A DNA stretch of 64,000 nucleotides, taken from positions 3,949,686 to 4,013,685 of the forward strand of contig VYZI01000043.1 in the NCBI GenBank assembly GCA_013397695.1, written 5' to 3'. The translations under genes were made by a program, and so were the position numbers. Under the pieces are notes generated by a model, which saw only the letters and a program-made list of their open reading frames with translations, had not been told where the DNA came from and searched no databases. This DNA is from Centropus unirufus. Lineage: Eukaryota; Chordata; Aves; Cuculiformes; Centropidae. This document shows positions 39,901 to 51,439 of this stretch, in pieces (position 1 is the first letter of the stretch; each line of letters starts with the position of its first letter).

Positions 39901-42510
39901 CAGGATGATGTTCTGGGTTTGGAAATTACCTATTTAAGTCAATAAATGGGTTAGGAGGGGAGAAGGAAGGGAAGATAGAGTTTGTGGTTCTTAATCATAG
40001 CTTCACAGGGTTTAGCTGCTCTCCCACTGTTGAAAAATGTTTCAAAAAGCAAAATAAATGATCTTCTAGTTGCTAAAGTATTGATTTTGCCTACATCCAG
40101 TAATAAAGAGCAAGTCACCTGTAGGTAAAACTCTTGTAAAATATATTTGATACTATAATAGTCTGGAGATAGAGTTACATGCAGCTGAGAGAGGCAGAGG
40201 GATGACAAATCATTTCTAATAAGGTGTTTACCTCACATATTTCATGTCCTGTGTTACCCAAAATGTAGTGAGGCTTGTTTTCCTTTTCCCTCCTTTGACC
40301 CTACTGTGGAGAATCCCATGGCAGTGGTGGGTTAGCACAGCAGATGACATCGTGGTGGGTCAGCACGGCAGGTGCCTGCAGCCAGTGCATCCCCACAACA
40401 GGGACCAGTGCAGAGAATTCGAGTTGAAATGTTTCCTCTGGATGCTCAAAATGCAGCATAAAGGCTGGAGCCCCTATTGTACAAGTGTTGGTGGAGGTGG
40501 CCACTGCACCACATTCCTGATGTGGAAGGGAGAGTTTATTTACTCCAGCCCTCTCACGTCCTTGAAATTTCTCCTGTGGAAAGCACAGCTAGCCTGGCTT
40601 TGTGCCTGGGAGATGGATTTTATCCCCCAGGAAACATATCTATCATTTTGCTCAGAGGTAGGTACAAAATAAATGCCAACGTGCATTTGAGCATCTGTTA
40701 CCAAAAGACTGAACTTAGTACTAAATGATGTAAATCTAGACAAATATTATTGCTTTTGAATAAATTACTTTGGATTTATACCAGTGAAAGAGAGTTAAGC
40801 TGCATCCAGCCTCACTGCCAGTATGGGCAGAGATTGTGCTGATATCCATGAGAGCAATTTTTGGATTTCTTTCTGAAAAGATGGTTGAGGAGATCTGATT
40901 CTGGGTCTGATGTGCTAGGTAAGAGCTAGATCTTTAACCTCAATGGCAAAGCTCTCCTTTGGTTTCAGTGATGGGAGGCCAGGCCAACCACACTCTCAAT
41001 GTACATTCAGCCTGTGTCCGCGCTTAGATGCAACCAGGAGACAAGAGCAATCTCTCTTGCAAGGATTAGCAGAATCAGTGATAAGATCAGAATCAGCTCT
41101 GAAGGATAAACCATGTTAGATGATGATTCTGGGCTCAGAGCATCCCACAGTGTGTAGTTAGACCTCAACTAAGGAAACAGAGTGCTTTACAGTGGCTTAA
41201 GGGTCCTGGAAAATTAGGGTCTGGTCAATGCCTCAAATTTCTCACATTGCCTGTACCCAGGTAGGTGCATCGTGACATTCCCAGAGAAAGCAAGTCCTCT
41301 TACAGACTTACCTTGTGCTCTTAAAAAAAGAACAAAAAATCCTCAGAGCCAACGGCAGCTGCCTAAATCAAGGGGCATGGCAAAGACGAGCAAAGCAGAG
41401 ACTGTATTTCCTCTGCTTGTCACACAGGATGGGATTCCTGCTAGAAAAAGTAGACTCTCCATAACAGACCAGTAGGCAAGACCTGATTTTAAGCATCTTT
41501 CTGAAGCTCCTGTCCTGCTTGGATAACACTTCCAACACTCTAGCAGATAGAGAACCAGCTACAGGAGCTGCATCATCCCAAACACAGCCTCCCTCCACAT
41601 CCACGTGTCTTTCCATGAGTCACCTCACGATGTAAATAATAAACCAGAGAGCAGCAGCCACATGGGAGCTCCCCACCTCTTAAAGAAGAGAGGAACAGCT
41701 TTTCTGGTGAGGAAATGCCTGTCAGAGGAAAGTCAGCATCCTGCCATGCATCCAACCAGCATGGAGAATATTAAAATTGAAGGCAGACCATAAAGGATGT
41801 CTGTGAAGACAGGTGGATGCATTTGTTCATGCTGGATTTCAGTATGACAATTATAAAGTCCCAAGAGATTATTTCCTCTTAAATTAATCAATGAGATAGA
41901 TGGCTGGGGAAAAAAAATTTAAAAAACCAGCAAAACAAAAAGAAACACGTTGCCAACCCTTCACAAAGTGGCTGGACAGATCAGGCTTCCTCAGTTCCTT
42001 CTCCAGCAGCAGAAAATGGGTTAATCCTTTATCCTGTGCTTAAGACCTCGTGAACTGTAGGCCTGACCAAACCAGTGGAGTGTTTTAATGTGTTTTATTG
42101 TATATTTTCTATAAATAGATTCTCTACCAAATAGAAAGGCAAAGGATCTGGAGTGACATTAAATTGTCATTATTCAAGCCTCAATGGAGAGGAAGCGCAT
42201 TTTTCTTCAAAGATCTCAAAACCAAGGACCTATCAGAGGTCTTTTTGGCCAGGTGGTTGTTGATGATCCAATCTCCCACTCACCCTCTCTCCCCCATGCA
42301 GCTTGGGAGATGTCTTATATCCACAACACTCTGTCATCAGAGGAGAAGGGAGACATTTCTTACTCGAACTACCACTGCAACACATAGCAGCAGTGGAGCT
42401 GTATCAGAACCAACCACATCTCTTCCCCGGTTGACTTTCTTTTTTTTCCCAGCCTGCTTAGTTATTTTGAGGATGGCTTCAAATTCCCAATCAAAAGCGA
42501 AATATCATGC
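33911..42510. other. Intergenic, apart from the 36 kb block
   Basis: No exon or transposon recognised. T-rich tracts lie at 38914-38936 and a short A-run at 37429-37440. Confidence 0.55.
36000..36620. promoter_or_regulatory. Candidate enhancer with cluster of K50 (OTX/DMBX-type) sites
   Basis: GGATTA occurs at 36477-36482, 36513-36518 and 36595-36600, plus TAATCC at 36121-36126. One such hexamer is expected about every 2 kb, so three in 124 bases is a local cluster. The surrounding sequence is non-repetitive, with TTTGTTTAGC and TTATGATAATTGATT elements. OTX2 or DMBX1 itself could bind; this is inference. Confidence 0.45.
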
Positions 42511-42855
42511 AATAATAGAATTGCTAGGTTGGAAAAGGCCTTTAAGATCATCGTGTTCAACTGTACTTGTCCACTACTAAACCATATCCCTGAGCACATC
42601 TACCCATCTCTTAAGTACCTCCAGGGACGCGGACTCAACCTCCACCCTGGGCAGCTGTTCCAGAGCCTGAGAACCCTTTTGATGAAGAAATTTTTCCTGA
42701 TGTCTAATTTGAACGTGCCCTGGTGCAGCTTGAGGCCATTCCCTCTTGTCTTATTGTCTGTCGCTTGGGAGAGGAGAACAACACCCACCTTGCTGCAACC
42801 TCCTTTCAGGTAGTTGCAGGCAGTGATAATATCGATAGATTCTCTAAGGGAGACA
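42511..42855 (-). mobile_element. CR1 LINE 3' fragment
   Basis: Reverse-orientation CR1: AATAATAGAATTGCTAGGTTGG, then AAGATCATCGTGTTCAACTG, TTCCAGAGCCTGAGAACCC, TTTTTCCTGATGTCTAATTTG and GGCCATTCCCTCTTGTCTTA. This is a different CR1 subfamily from the copy at 33.4 kb. The octamer tail is partly eroded and the element is 5' truncated near 42855. Confidence 0.93.
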
Positions 42856-44049
42856 TTTTTAACACCTACTCTACTCATTTAGATAAACATTTTTAAACAA
42901 ACAACAAAATTTCTCCTGGCTTTAGACTGATGGATAAAAATTGGATGAGGCCATGGCACTAGGTGGTCGCAGATCAGATGAAAGTCAGGGTTAAGTCTCT
43001 GAATTCCACCCTGGTGTTAGCACACAGGGAATTTTGGGCACATAGAGTTGGAAAAATACTAACAACACTTTAAATCAAACAGGGACATTCCTGACGTGTT
43101 ATTGTGAAAATTCTGGTTTGCTGTTTTTTTTTTCTAGGAGGCCGGTGAAACGAGAGGATAGAAACCACCTGTGCCTTTGTGACAGAGCTGTCCAGGGGTA
43201 GGGTGTCCCTGTAGGAAGCCGGACCCCAAAGTCCATTGCTCCTGGGAGAGCAAGAACACAACCTAATGATGTCTTTCTTTCCAGCCCTGCCCCTGGTGCT
43301 GGTGGTCATGCTGGGCACATCACTCCTCTATTTATTTGCCTTTTATCATCACCTTTCCCGCTTATCTCTTTTTGCCCTATATGTCCTCCTGTTTCTCACT
43401 TCATGTGCAGCTCCTGGGCTAGAAAAGGCCCCTGTTACAGCAGGAGCCTCTGAACACAGCTGGGATTCACTGAATAAATAAATAAGTAGATCTGCCTGTC
43501 ATAACTATACTTTAAATTCCCTGCACGGGAGAGACTTCCCTTTTACATTCTCTCAGCTAACACTTTTACCAGGAACCAGAGGCTGAAAAAATTGATCTCT
43601 TTGGCTGTTTTCACTTAATACTCTTGGTAGATTTGATTCCTTACAGGTATTTTTTTTTAAAAATAGGCTAAACTAAGGAATGGCTTATTACAGCTACAAA
43701 CTGCAGTTATTAGCAAAAGAAAAATAAATTTCCTTGGCTGCCTTTGAAAGAAGGATGAGACCAATAAGGGAATATGAAGAGTTTTTACTCAAAAACATAA
43801 ACTAGTGATTATCACAATTAAGGAAAGGCAGAATCAGGAAGAGGAGCTGAGCTTGCTTCATATTTTGTGATATTCAACTCACCTTCTCCTCAAGGGGCAA
43901 AATTATAAACTTACATGCTTCTGAAATCAAGGTATAAACTTTAGGTCTAAGATGGAAGAGATTCCTAGCTCTTATCAGGGAATAAAAGGTTAGATGAAGA
44001 ATTGGAGGAGGCGTAAGAAAGCAAAGAGGAGAGGGAGAAGGTGTTGGGT

Positions 44050-44400
44050 TCCCTTTAAAGCAGGTACCTAAATCTGAGGATTTTTTTTTTAACCCTCTTT
44101 AAGATGAAGGCTCTGCTAATAACATGTCCAGAAGATGGCTCCTGGCAAATTGCTTTGTTATTCTTGTAAAAAAAAAAAGTCCCTTGGAAGCAGTCAATTT
44201 TAAACCATATATCAAAATGATTAATTGCCCTTAAATGAGCAGATGTTGAAGTACCCTTGAATGGGGCTAACGCCTTTTTGGATTGCGAACATAATGTATT
44301 CATGGACTTGGAAAAATATCATTAGGGCTATTAATTAGCTATAAGCACCAAAAGCTTTGGTGACTCCAAGGTGTTCACTTTGTTTTTTCCTCTTCTTTTT
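44050..44400. promoter_or_regulatory. Candidate enhancer block
   Basis: Contains AATGATTAATTGCCC, TATTAATTAGCTATAA and a SOX-like CTTTGTTATTC in unique sequence. Texture is like the other blocks. Confidence 0.3.
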
Positions 44401-45039
44401 AAGACTTAAGGGGGAACAACTGGTTTTACTGGAATGAGGTTAGCAGGTATTTTTTAATGCTGTGCAGAAAACCTTATCAAGTAGCTCAAATTGGAAAAAA
44501 AAAAAGTAAGAAACATTGGCTGACCTCTAAATATGGGTAGGAGCTAGCCACAACAGCCAGAATGTGAGAGAGCACAAATATAGTGGGGCAAAAAAAGAGA
44601 AAGGGGTGGGGTGGGGGGAGGAATAAAAGAAAGAAACCTGACATTGCAGGAGGCTGCTTAGAATATAATTCTGCTCTCAGCCAAGGGAAAATGTGCTAAA
44701 TCGCAAATGCTGGATGAAGGTTTGAGTCGATCTGGGGGAGGAAAGGTGCCTTGTGTCCTCCTAATTTAGGGAGAAAGGAACTTTTATTAAATGGTTGATC
44801 CCAGTAGAAAAAAAAAATATAAATTCCTTTTCCCACTAATCTCACTTTCCTCCAAACCTCCAAGAGCAAAAGGAGAAATGTAGCAAGCTGTGGCTTGAGA
44901 CTTTTTAGTAAGAGCAAATCCTTAAAAGTGAGCCTGTTTTGGTCTCTTTTCAAATTCTGCATCAAATATATTTTCAATGAATTCATGGGAAAAAAAAGGA
45001 GGCAGGGGAGAGAAAAAAACTTTTAAAATCTGTTTAAGT

Positions 45040-45345
45040 TTATAAACAAGATTAAAGAAACAATGTCAAGGGTCTTATGGAAATGATGATAGTGCCCCTT
45101 TAAATAAGAGCAAGTGGAGATTTTCTATATCACTGTGCAGTTTAAATCTTTCTTGATGGACCGGACACTAGTCCTCCTTAAATCCTTCAGAAAGCTGCTT
45201 TAAGGAAAAAGGCTGCGAGGAATTTCTTCTCGCTTTAATTGCTTAAGAAACGGTTCCCACAATGAGCTGTGGCCTAGATTTGCCTCTCATTTAAGTTCTG
45301 ATTTTTAAAAGTTCACAAGTTAATCCCCTTTCGGTCTCACACGAA
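45040..45345. promoter_or_regulatory. Candidate enhancer block
   Basis: Unique sequence with a FOX-like TTTATAAACAAG, AGATTAAAG, GAAACAATGTC and a K50 site TAATCC (45321-45326), about 1.1 kb before the CpG-rich domain starts. Confidence 0.3.
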
Positions 45346-45419
45346 TGCGGTTGGCGTCGGGGACAAAGTACTGGACAATGTCTGGAACATTTCAAACCCC
45401 CAAAAGATGCCCCATACCC

Positions 45420-45442
45420 AAAAAAAAAAAAAAAAAAAAAAA
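45420..45442 (+). repeat. A-run of 23 followed by A/C-rich sequence
   Basis: Twenty-three A, then a G and an A/C-rich stretch. It lacks target-site duplications that I can see, so I do not call it a retroposed tail. Confidence 0.9.
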
Positions 45443-46369
45443 GAAAACCCCAACCCCAAAACAAAACCAAAGTGTCCTTGATTTAGTTAAGCAGATATTT
45501 TAAGACCTTGTTGCTATTATAATTTGAGACAAGTAGAAATCTTCTTGCACTGAATCTTCCACAGATCCAGGGGAAAGGAAGTTTATCTCTTTGCAGTTTT
45601 TTTCCTGGTCCATCTTCCAAGGCTGGAGCTTTATCTCTTTTTATTCAACTTAAAATTAAATGTCGGCATCTCTAGCACAGTTTATTGTCCTGGCAAGAGT
45701 TGGGGTAAAATTCACAGAAACAAAGAGGGAGAGAAGAAAGGAGTTAATGCATTCGCTGTTTAAAACATAACCAGCTCGGCTTTAGTTTTAGTTGTTCTGA
45801 AGGAAACAGCCACAACTTCTGTGCAAATGCAAAATACAGAATTCTATGTGTATGGGGTGTGTGTTAAAACACCCGGCATAAGGAAAGTACATGGATTTCT
45901 AAAGAAAAGGAGGAAAGCACAATTTCCTTCCAACGTTATGCCCTGATCATCCCATTGATATCCCTCTCCCCAAAATAGGAGTTTGCAAATTAAAAGTAGC
46001 ATCTGCCCTTCCCGTCATGCAGGTGAGGGTGTTTAGAGCCTAGAAGGAAACCTGAAATTCCCGGTTCAGTTAGAAAAGACATGAAAAATGGGTTTTGAAC
46101 TGAATTTTTTTGGTACATGTATCGACATGGGCAGTTTGTAAAAATATTATCGTTAATATCGCGGAAGCTTAAAATGTCCTTTCTACTTGGTGAACTAACA
46201 AAACCCCCCTCCACCCTTTCTTGTAGTGCAGGATCAAGTCGGGGTGGTAGATTTATGTATATTCATATTTCATTTTGTTCTGCGATGCAAAACTTAGGCA
46301 CAAAAAACTGCGCAATTTCTTCTCCCTTCTCCCTCGTGTTTGGTTGTGTTTTATTTAAAAAAATACATC

Positions 46370-46408
46370 TTTGTTGTTGTTATTGTTGTTATTATTATTA
46401 ATAATAAT
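46370..46408 (+). repeat. Trinucleotide-rich (TTG/ATT)n stretch
   Basis: Interrupted TTG, ATT and AAT triplets just before the GC-rich domain begins. It explains the repetitive open frames (poly-Leu, poly-Asn) on both strands there. Confidence 0.9.
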
Positions 46409-49020
46409 TTTCTGGAGGAACTGGCCATTTCCTGCCCAGCCAAGCCGAGGTTTGGTGTCGGACCCGGTGTCAGCCGCAAGTTTGTGGAGCCCCGAGGAGG
46501 ACGGGGCGGCTCGGGAGGAAGCGAAGCCGGGGTGGGAGGGGGATGGTGGGAGGACCCCCCTCTCTGCAAACCACCCCTTGCTGGGGCTGCCTTCCCTCCT
46601 GCTCAGCCTGCATCCCTCCCTCGTCTCCCTACGCTTTGGAGAGAAGAAACCCGTCTCATCTCGACACAACTCGTACACATTTCCTGATGCTTCGCCCCCG
46701 TCGATACCTTGGGGCGGGGGGGAAATGTGATAAATCAGTTGTGCGAACAAACTGGGGTTACTTTTCCGATCTGCGCTAAATGCACTATTTACTCGTTTCT
46801 GTAAAGACGCGATGAATTAAGTATAGTTATTTATTTCTAGGCGCGGCTTAAACAGCAGAAATCTTGCCGCTTGAAAGCACGGAAAGATTTTCTGAAGACA
46901 GAAGGAAACTTATTAATTCTTCGGGGGAGGGGGGGAGGAATTAAAGCTAAGGATTTTTTTTCATCGAAGCGATCACAAAATCTCCCGTGCTTAATAGCTC
47001 AGCGAGGAGAAAGGCGAGACAATAGAGAAATCGCGGTCGGAGGGGTTGGGATTTGGTGCTTGGGCTGCGCGCGACAATTCAGAAAGCGGAGAGGAGCCCC
47101 CGCCCCGCCGGGCACAGCCCCCCGCCTCGGCACACGGGGAGCCCCTTCCCGCAGCCGTAAAACGAAGGAGCTCCACAAAGTTTGCGGGCAACTTAAGCGG
47201 ATTTGTGCACCCCGGGGTTGCAGCTTGTGCCCCCAAGAGCTACAGGTCGGCGGGGCTGCTCCCAAGGAGGCTTTGGGGGCGACGGGTGGGCTTCCAGGGA
47301 GGTCGCTGAAATTTGTGAAACATCATCTGCCTGGCCTCTGTTATCCCCTGGTTCAACTCGTTGTGCTCAGCGGAGTAGGGAAGGTGCTGTTTGCACGCTG
47401 GAAGAGAATGACTTTGTAAAGTCACCCCAAAAAAGCAAGGAGGGTGATTTTCTTGTGGGTTTTGTAGGGTGATGCCCAGGGCAACCGGGGCACGGCACCC
47501 CGAAAAAGCAATAACGGCAATCAAAGAGCCGAGTTTAGCCCAATCTCTTTCCCGTCCAAAAGCGAGCGGTTATTCATTAGAGGGTGCAAGGGACAGGCAG
47601 GGCGAGGGGGTCCCCTCCTTCCTGGGGAGCAAACAGGACTTTGGCGGAGCGAGGGCTGGGAGAGATTGAAATAGATTTAAATAGATTCACGCCATCCCTC
47701 TCTTTCCCGGGACAATCCTTGGTACCCCACAACCTCTCGGGGTGGGGGGAATATATACAATAAAAATAAATACAAGAAAGTGAGAAAGTGTTGCTTGCAG
47801 CCTTCTGGTGTCCGACAACCCCCTCCCCCCCCCTCCTTTTTTTTTTGGTCAGAATTTGTACAAAATATCAAGCTCAAATTAAAAGGTCCTCTCCCCCCCC
47901 CTCTCTTATTCTTTCTTGTTCCCTTAATTCCTGTCTAAACGGTTTTGCTCTGGGAGAAGAAATCTTTTCTATAGGAGGGAGAGAGGGAAAAAAAACCTTC
48001 AAGAAGAGAAGGGTATTATTGTTTTAATCCTCTTACCCGCAGTCATTTTAAAACAGGGTGTTTTGGAGCCTGAAATGGCGTCTCGTCTCCCAATCCCATC
48101 CTAAATCCTCCTGGGCTGGGAGAGAATCTAAAGGCAAGGAGCTGGCATCTATTAGCAATCTCTCTAAAGGCTTTAAACTGCTCTTTCTGCTGCGAAGGCA
48201 TGGCAAAGCTGAAAAGCAAACACAACCAGCGCTCTAGTTATAGTGAGCTCTGCCAAAGAACCAGCCCGACGGCTGGACGGGAAGGTACCTGCGAAAATCC
48301 CGCAGAGAAGGAGAGAGAAAGAGAAAAAAGGAAAAACTGTTTTTGTTTTTTTTATTTTTCTTTTTACATGCCGAAGAAAATATTTAAAGGGAGGGAGGAT
48401 ATAAAAAAAATAAGCTAAACACCGAGGGAATGCGTTAACTGGTCATTCCCTCTCCATCAAAGCCCCGCGGCATCCCGTCCTTGCCATCTTTCCTTCCCTT
48501 TGCTTTTCCTGTTCTCTTCCAGGCGGTCAGAGCCCCTTGGGTGATCCCGGCTGCCGGAGCGGGGCTCGCCCGACGGGGCGGGCTGTGGACCTGCCGCCCT
48601 CGGGTCCTGCTGTTATTCCTAACTTTATCTTTCTGTCCAGTGTCCTTGTTCCCCCCAGCCCCCCGTTGTAAAGAGCAGCCGAGGGGTGCAGCAGGCTAAG
48701 CTGGGACAGCGACGGGAGCAAGAGGAGGGAGGGGGGGGGGCTCGCTTGCTCCGTAATTAACTCTGGGAGATTATCCCCCCCGCCCCCCGGCACCTCCACA
48801 CCTGGGCCATGAGGGAAGGGGAAACTTCAGGATCTGCTCCAGCGTGGTACTAAGCAGGAGGCGTGGGGGGGGCACGACTTTCGTCCTTACAGACCCCATC
48901 ACCGCCCTGGATCTAGCCCTCCTCCTTCCACCAGCATCCCATGCGCTTCCAGGGATTTAATTAGGCGTTTACACCCCGGCTTGGAGTAAATGACTGGTAA
49001 GAAGTGTTGAGGTAGGAGTC

Positions 49021-49046
49021 GGGGGGGGGGGCGGTGAGGGGGGTGT
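49021..49046 (+). other. G-rich run with G-quadruplex potential
   Basis: Eleven G, a short spacer, then a run of six G. Similar G-tracts occur at 48730-48740, 48866-48873 and 50019-50028. The tract ends 17 bases before the PBX-MEIS decamer. Folding is inferred from base pattern only. Confidence 0.5.
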
Positions 49047-49062
49047 CTCAGCAGCCCCGTTT

Positions 49063-49072
49063 TGATTGACAG
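49063..49072 (+). promoter_or_regulatory. Exact PBX-MEIS/PREP composite site TGATTGACAG
   Basis: The decamer TGATTGACAG is the classical composite site for PBX with MEIS or PREP partners. About 0.12 copies of a given decamer are expected by chance in 64 kb counting both strands. It lies in the CpG island, just upstream of a candidate first exon, directly after a G-rich run. Occupancy is inference. Confidence 0.5.
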
Positions 49073-49079
49073 GGTGGAG

Positions 49080-49267
49080 GACCATTGAAAATCTTGCAGG
49101 GTAGCTCCCGGGTCGCTATGAAGCTCCTTTTAAAAATCCTTCTTCAATGCTGCCTCCCGGTAGATGGCAGCTCCGCCGGGCGCGGAGGCAGCGGATGGAG
49201 TAAGGACGCTCCCCCCCCGCGAGTCCCCGCTCCCACGGCGGGCGGGCAGGCAGCGCCGCCGCCCCAG
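49080..49267 (+). other. Candidate DMBX1 first exon with consensus donor
   Basis: A textbook donor, CAG|GTAAGG, has its GT at 49268 inside the CpG island. The left boundary is not visible; 49080 is a placeholder just after the PBX-MEIS site. If joined to the exon at 63423, the frame from an ATG at 49085 (61 codons to the donor) runs without a stop into VYVAMQHYG, so a longer N-terminus is formally possible. The known orthologues start at MQHYG, so I favour a 5' UTR exon. The implied intron is about 14.2 kb. Other good donors in the region (52182, 46022) mean this is only one candidate. Confidence 0.22.
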
Positions 49268-49446
49268 GTAAGGACCCCCGCGCACCCCGGGCTGGGAATG
49301 CGGGGAGAAATAAGGGCACTTTGCCGCTTGTTTGCGAGGATGGAGCAATCTCCCCGTGGGGGACTCCGCGCCCGGCGGCGGAGCTGCCAGCAGGGATGCG
49401 CGCACCGTGGAGGAGGCAAATCCCATCCCTTTCTGTCTCTCTTTTC

Positions 49447-49464
49447 TTTTTTTTTTTTTTTTTT
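49447..49464 (+). repeat. T-run of 18 within the CpG island
   Basis: Eighteen T flanked by pyrimidine-rich sequence, downstream of the donor at 49268. Confidence 0.9.
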
Positions 49465-50058
49465 GCTTTATTTGGAGTATACTACGCTTTCTCAAAACAA
49501 GCAAACAAAAAAAAGCTAAAATCCCAACTCCCGTTCGAGGACTTCGCCCCCATGAAATGGGCTGGGACCGTGGTCCCGCTCCGGTGTGGGTTTAGGCAGC
49601 TGGTGGGGAAAAGAGGGATACAACCCGGTTCTCTGGAAGGTGGTGGACCCGCATCCCTCCGTCTGCCGGGCTCCGAGAGGGAGTGAATAACTTTTTTTTT
49701 CCCATCCATTAACATAATGATGTTTTAATAAGCGGCGCAGCCCAGAAAGAGCTTGCCGGGGGCAGAAACCATCCCGAGCTGGGCCAGGAGAGAGAGAGGG
49801 AGGTCGGGCGATGGCCCCCCCTTGGGGGGTGGCTCTGGGGCTGGGATCTTTCATTCTTTTGCCGCTGGAAGTTGAGCGCGGAAGGGAGAGCAAGAGCGGA
49901 CGAGGCTGCGGCATCGCTAGGAAACCTTTCGAGGGAAACTCACCCTACCGACAGCAACCCATGGCAAGGTTAGACGGCAAAACCGACGGGGATCTCTCTG
50001 CAAAGAGCTGGGGACCGGGGGGGGAAAGCCTGTGCCTTGCTGCTCACTCTTTAAGAGG

Positions 50059-50066
50059 TATATAAA
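50059..50066 (+). promoter_or_regulatory. TATA box TATATAAA within the CpG island
   Basis: TATATAAAT followed by a GC-rich stretch is a strong TATA-box match. A start site would be expected near 50088-50095. It is AT-rich sequence isolated in GC-rich DNA, which makes it more notable. It could drive an alternative DMBX1 first exon or a non-coding transcript. No clear exon end is seen except a weaker donor (GAA|GTAAGG) with GT at 50432. Confidence 0.35.
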
Positions 50067-51059
50067 TCCCCGACCTGCGCTGTCAGGCTCGCTTGATAAA
50101 TCAAGGGCTTCGCAGTCGAAACCTATTTACACCTCCATTATAGAGCTAACCAAATGGGGATCAGCATGCATATTTTTACCGCAAGAGATCTCATACATCT
50201 CCGCCAGAGTCGCCCCTCGGGCCATGCGACAACAGATAGGGAAGGGGCGGGGGGGGAAGGCTCTGCAGCAGCCAGCACTTGAGTGGAAAAAAAAGTCCGT
50301 GTCCGCACTCTGTGCCGGCTGCCCGGGGCACCCGTTCCCCTTACAGGGTACAAGGGGAGAGGAAGGGTGACGTCCCCGGGAGAGAGGGTCCCACCTTGTG
50401 GGTCTGTGGGACGTGGGTTCCTCTAGGCGAAGTAAGGTACTCCGGGAAGTTTCTCCTCCGAGGGAGATGGGGTTTGAGTGCTAGACCTGCTGTAGCTGTC
50501 CCTTCTTTGGAGAAGGGGAAGTTGGGGGTGGGGGGATGCTGAAGAATGGGGAAGAAACGTCCTACATGGAGCCCTCCAGTCCCCGCGCCTTTCCCTGGCT
50601 GCGCTTTTCGTTTATATCCAGGCAGGGACCTCGGCCGGCTGGAGCGGGGGAAGGGAACCAGGGGTCAGCGCGCCCCGGCCCGAGTTCTTGGTGTCTCCAA
50701 GGGTCGCCTCGGCAAGCCCGGCAGCCGAAAGGAGGGAGGGAGAACATCCCCTGTTTCCCGATGGGATGCGCGTTCCGAGTGCTGCCAGGTCACTTTTAAA
50801 ACGAAACGCGGGTGGAGCGAAGCGACACCAAACCCTCGGTCCCGGGAAGTGCTTGACCTAAAACCCCTCATCCTCGGTGATGGAGGAACTTTGCGGGATT
50901 CTCCCCCCACCAGCCGCTCCAGCCGGCTGGGTTCTGGCTGCGTCCCTCTTTCCCACTCGGCTTCCAATGCCGGGGAAAAAGAAATATTCTCCCCTCCGCC
51001 CCATCCCGTCCCCTCTGGCGGCCCCCTCCAGTTCCACTTGGTTAGCTCAAGTTTTCCAT

Positions 51060-51092
51060 GTAAATGACAGTAATAAATATCTAATCATGTCC
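51060..51092 (+). promoter_or_regulatory. MEIS site next to a PBX-HOX-like site
   Basis: TGACAG (51065-51070) is followed 10 bases later by CTAATCAT (51081-51088), the reverse complement of ATGATTAG, a PBX-HOX-like octamer. It is an AT-rich island within GC-rich sequence, as at 49063. Confidence 0.35.
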
Positions 51093-51439
51093 CGCAGCTA
51101 TCGGCGGCTCGCCGAGCAGCCGGCATTAATGAGACAACCAGGGGAAAGTGGGGGAAAGGAGAGGGTTGGGGAGGGGGGAAGGAAAAATGAAAGTTTTTCT
51201 TCTCTCCTCGAAATGGTTTCTAAAAGCGAGGCCGGAATGTGGAGGGCGCGGAGCCCCCCTCGCATCCTCTGGAGCGATCGCACCTGTGGGTCGCGCTCGG
51301 GTTCAAACCCGTTTGCTCTCATTATTCCCCACTCCAAACCCATAGCAATTCCCCCTCGGGAAAGAAAGCTCAGTCGCATCCCCGACCCGGGGCTGCCCTC
51401 CCGAAAACCCCGCGGAGCTGCGTGTGCCCATCCCCGCCG

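Larger units (their letters stand above)
42856..46429. other. Intergenic sequence leading to the CpG-rich domain
   Basis: No exon is recognised. It holds two candidate enhancer blocks and the A-run at 45.4 kb. A consensus donor-like CAG|GTGAGG has GT at 46022, but nothing supports an exon there. Confidence 0.5.

Noticed and set aside
45420..45442. A-run as the tail of a processed pseudogene or SINE
   Set aside because: No recognisable body upstream and no target-site duplication seen.
46022..46028. Consensus donor CAG|GTGAGG as an exon end
   Set aside because: No promoter, acceptor or coding sequence supports an exon there; such donors occur by chance at this window size.
46871..47419. 182-codon open frame (+ strand)
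   Set aside because: Same reason: CpG-island composition, competing frames, no family resemblance.
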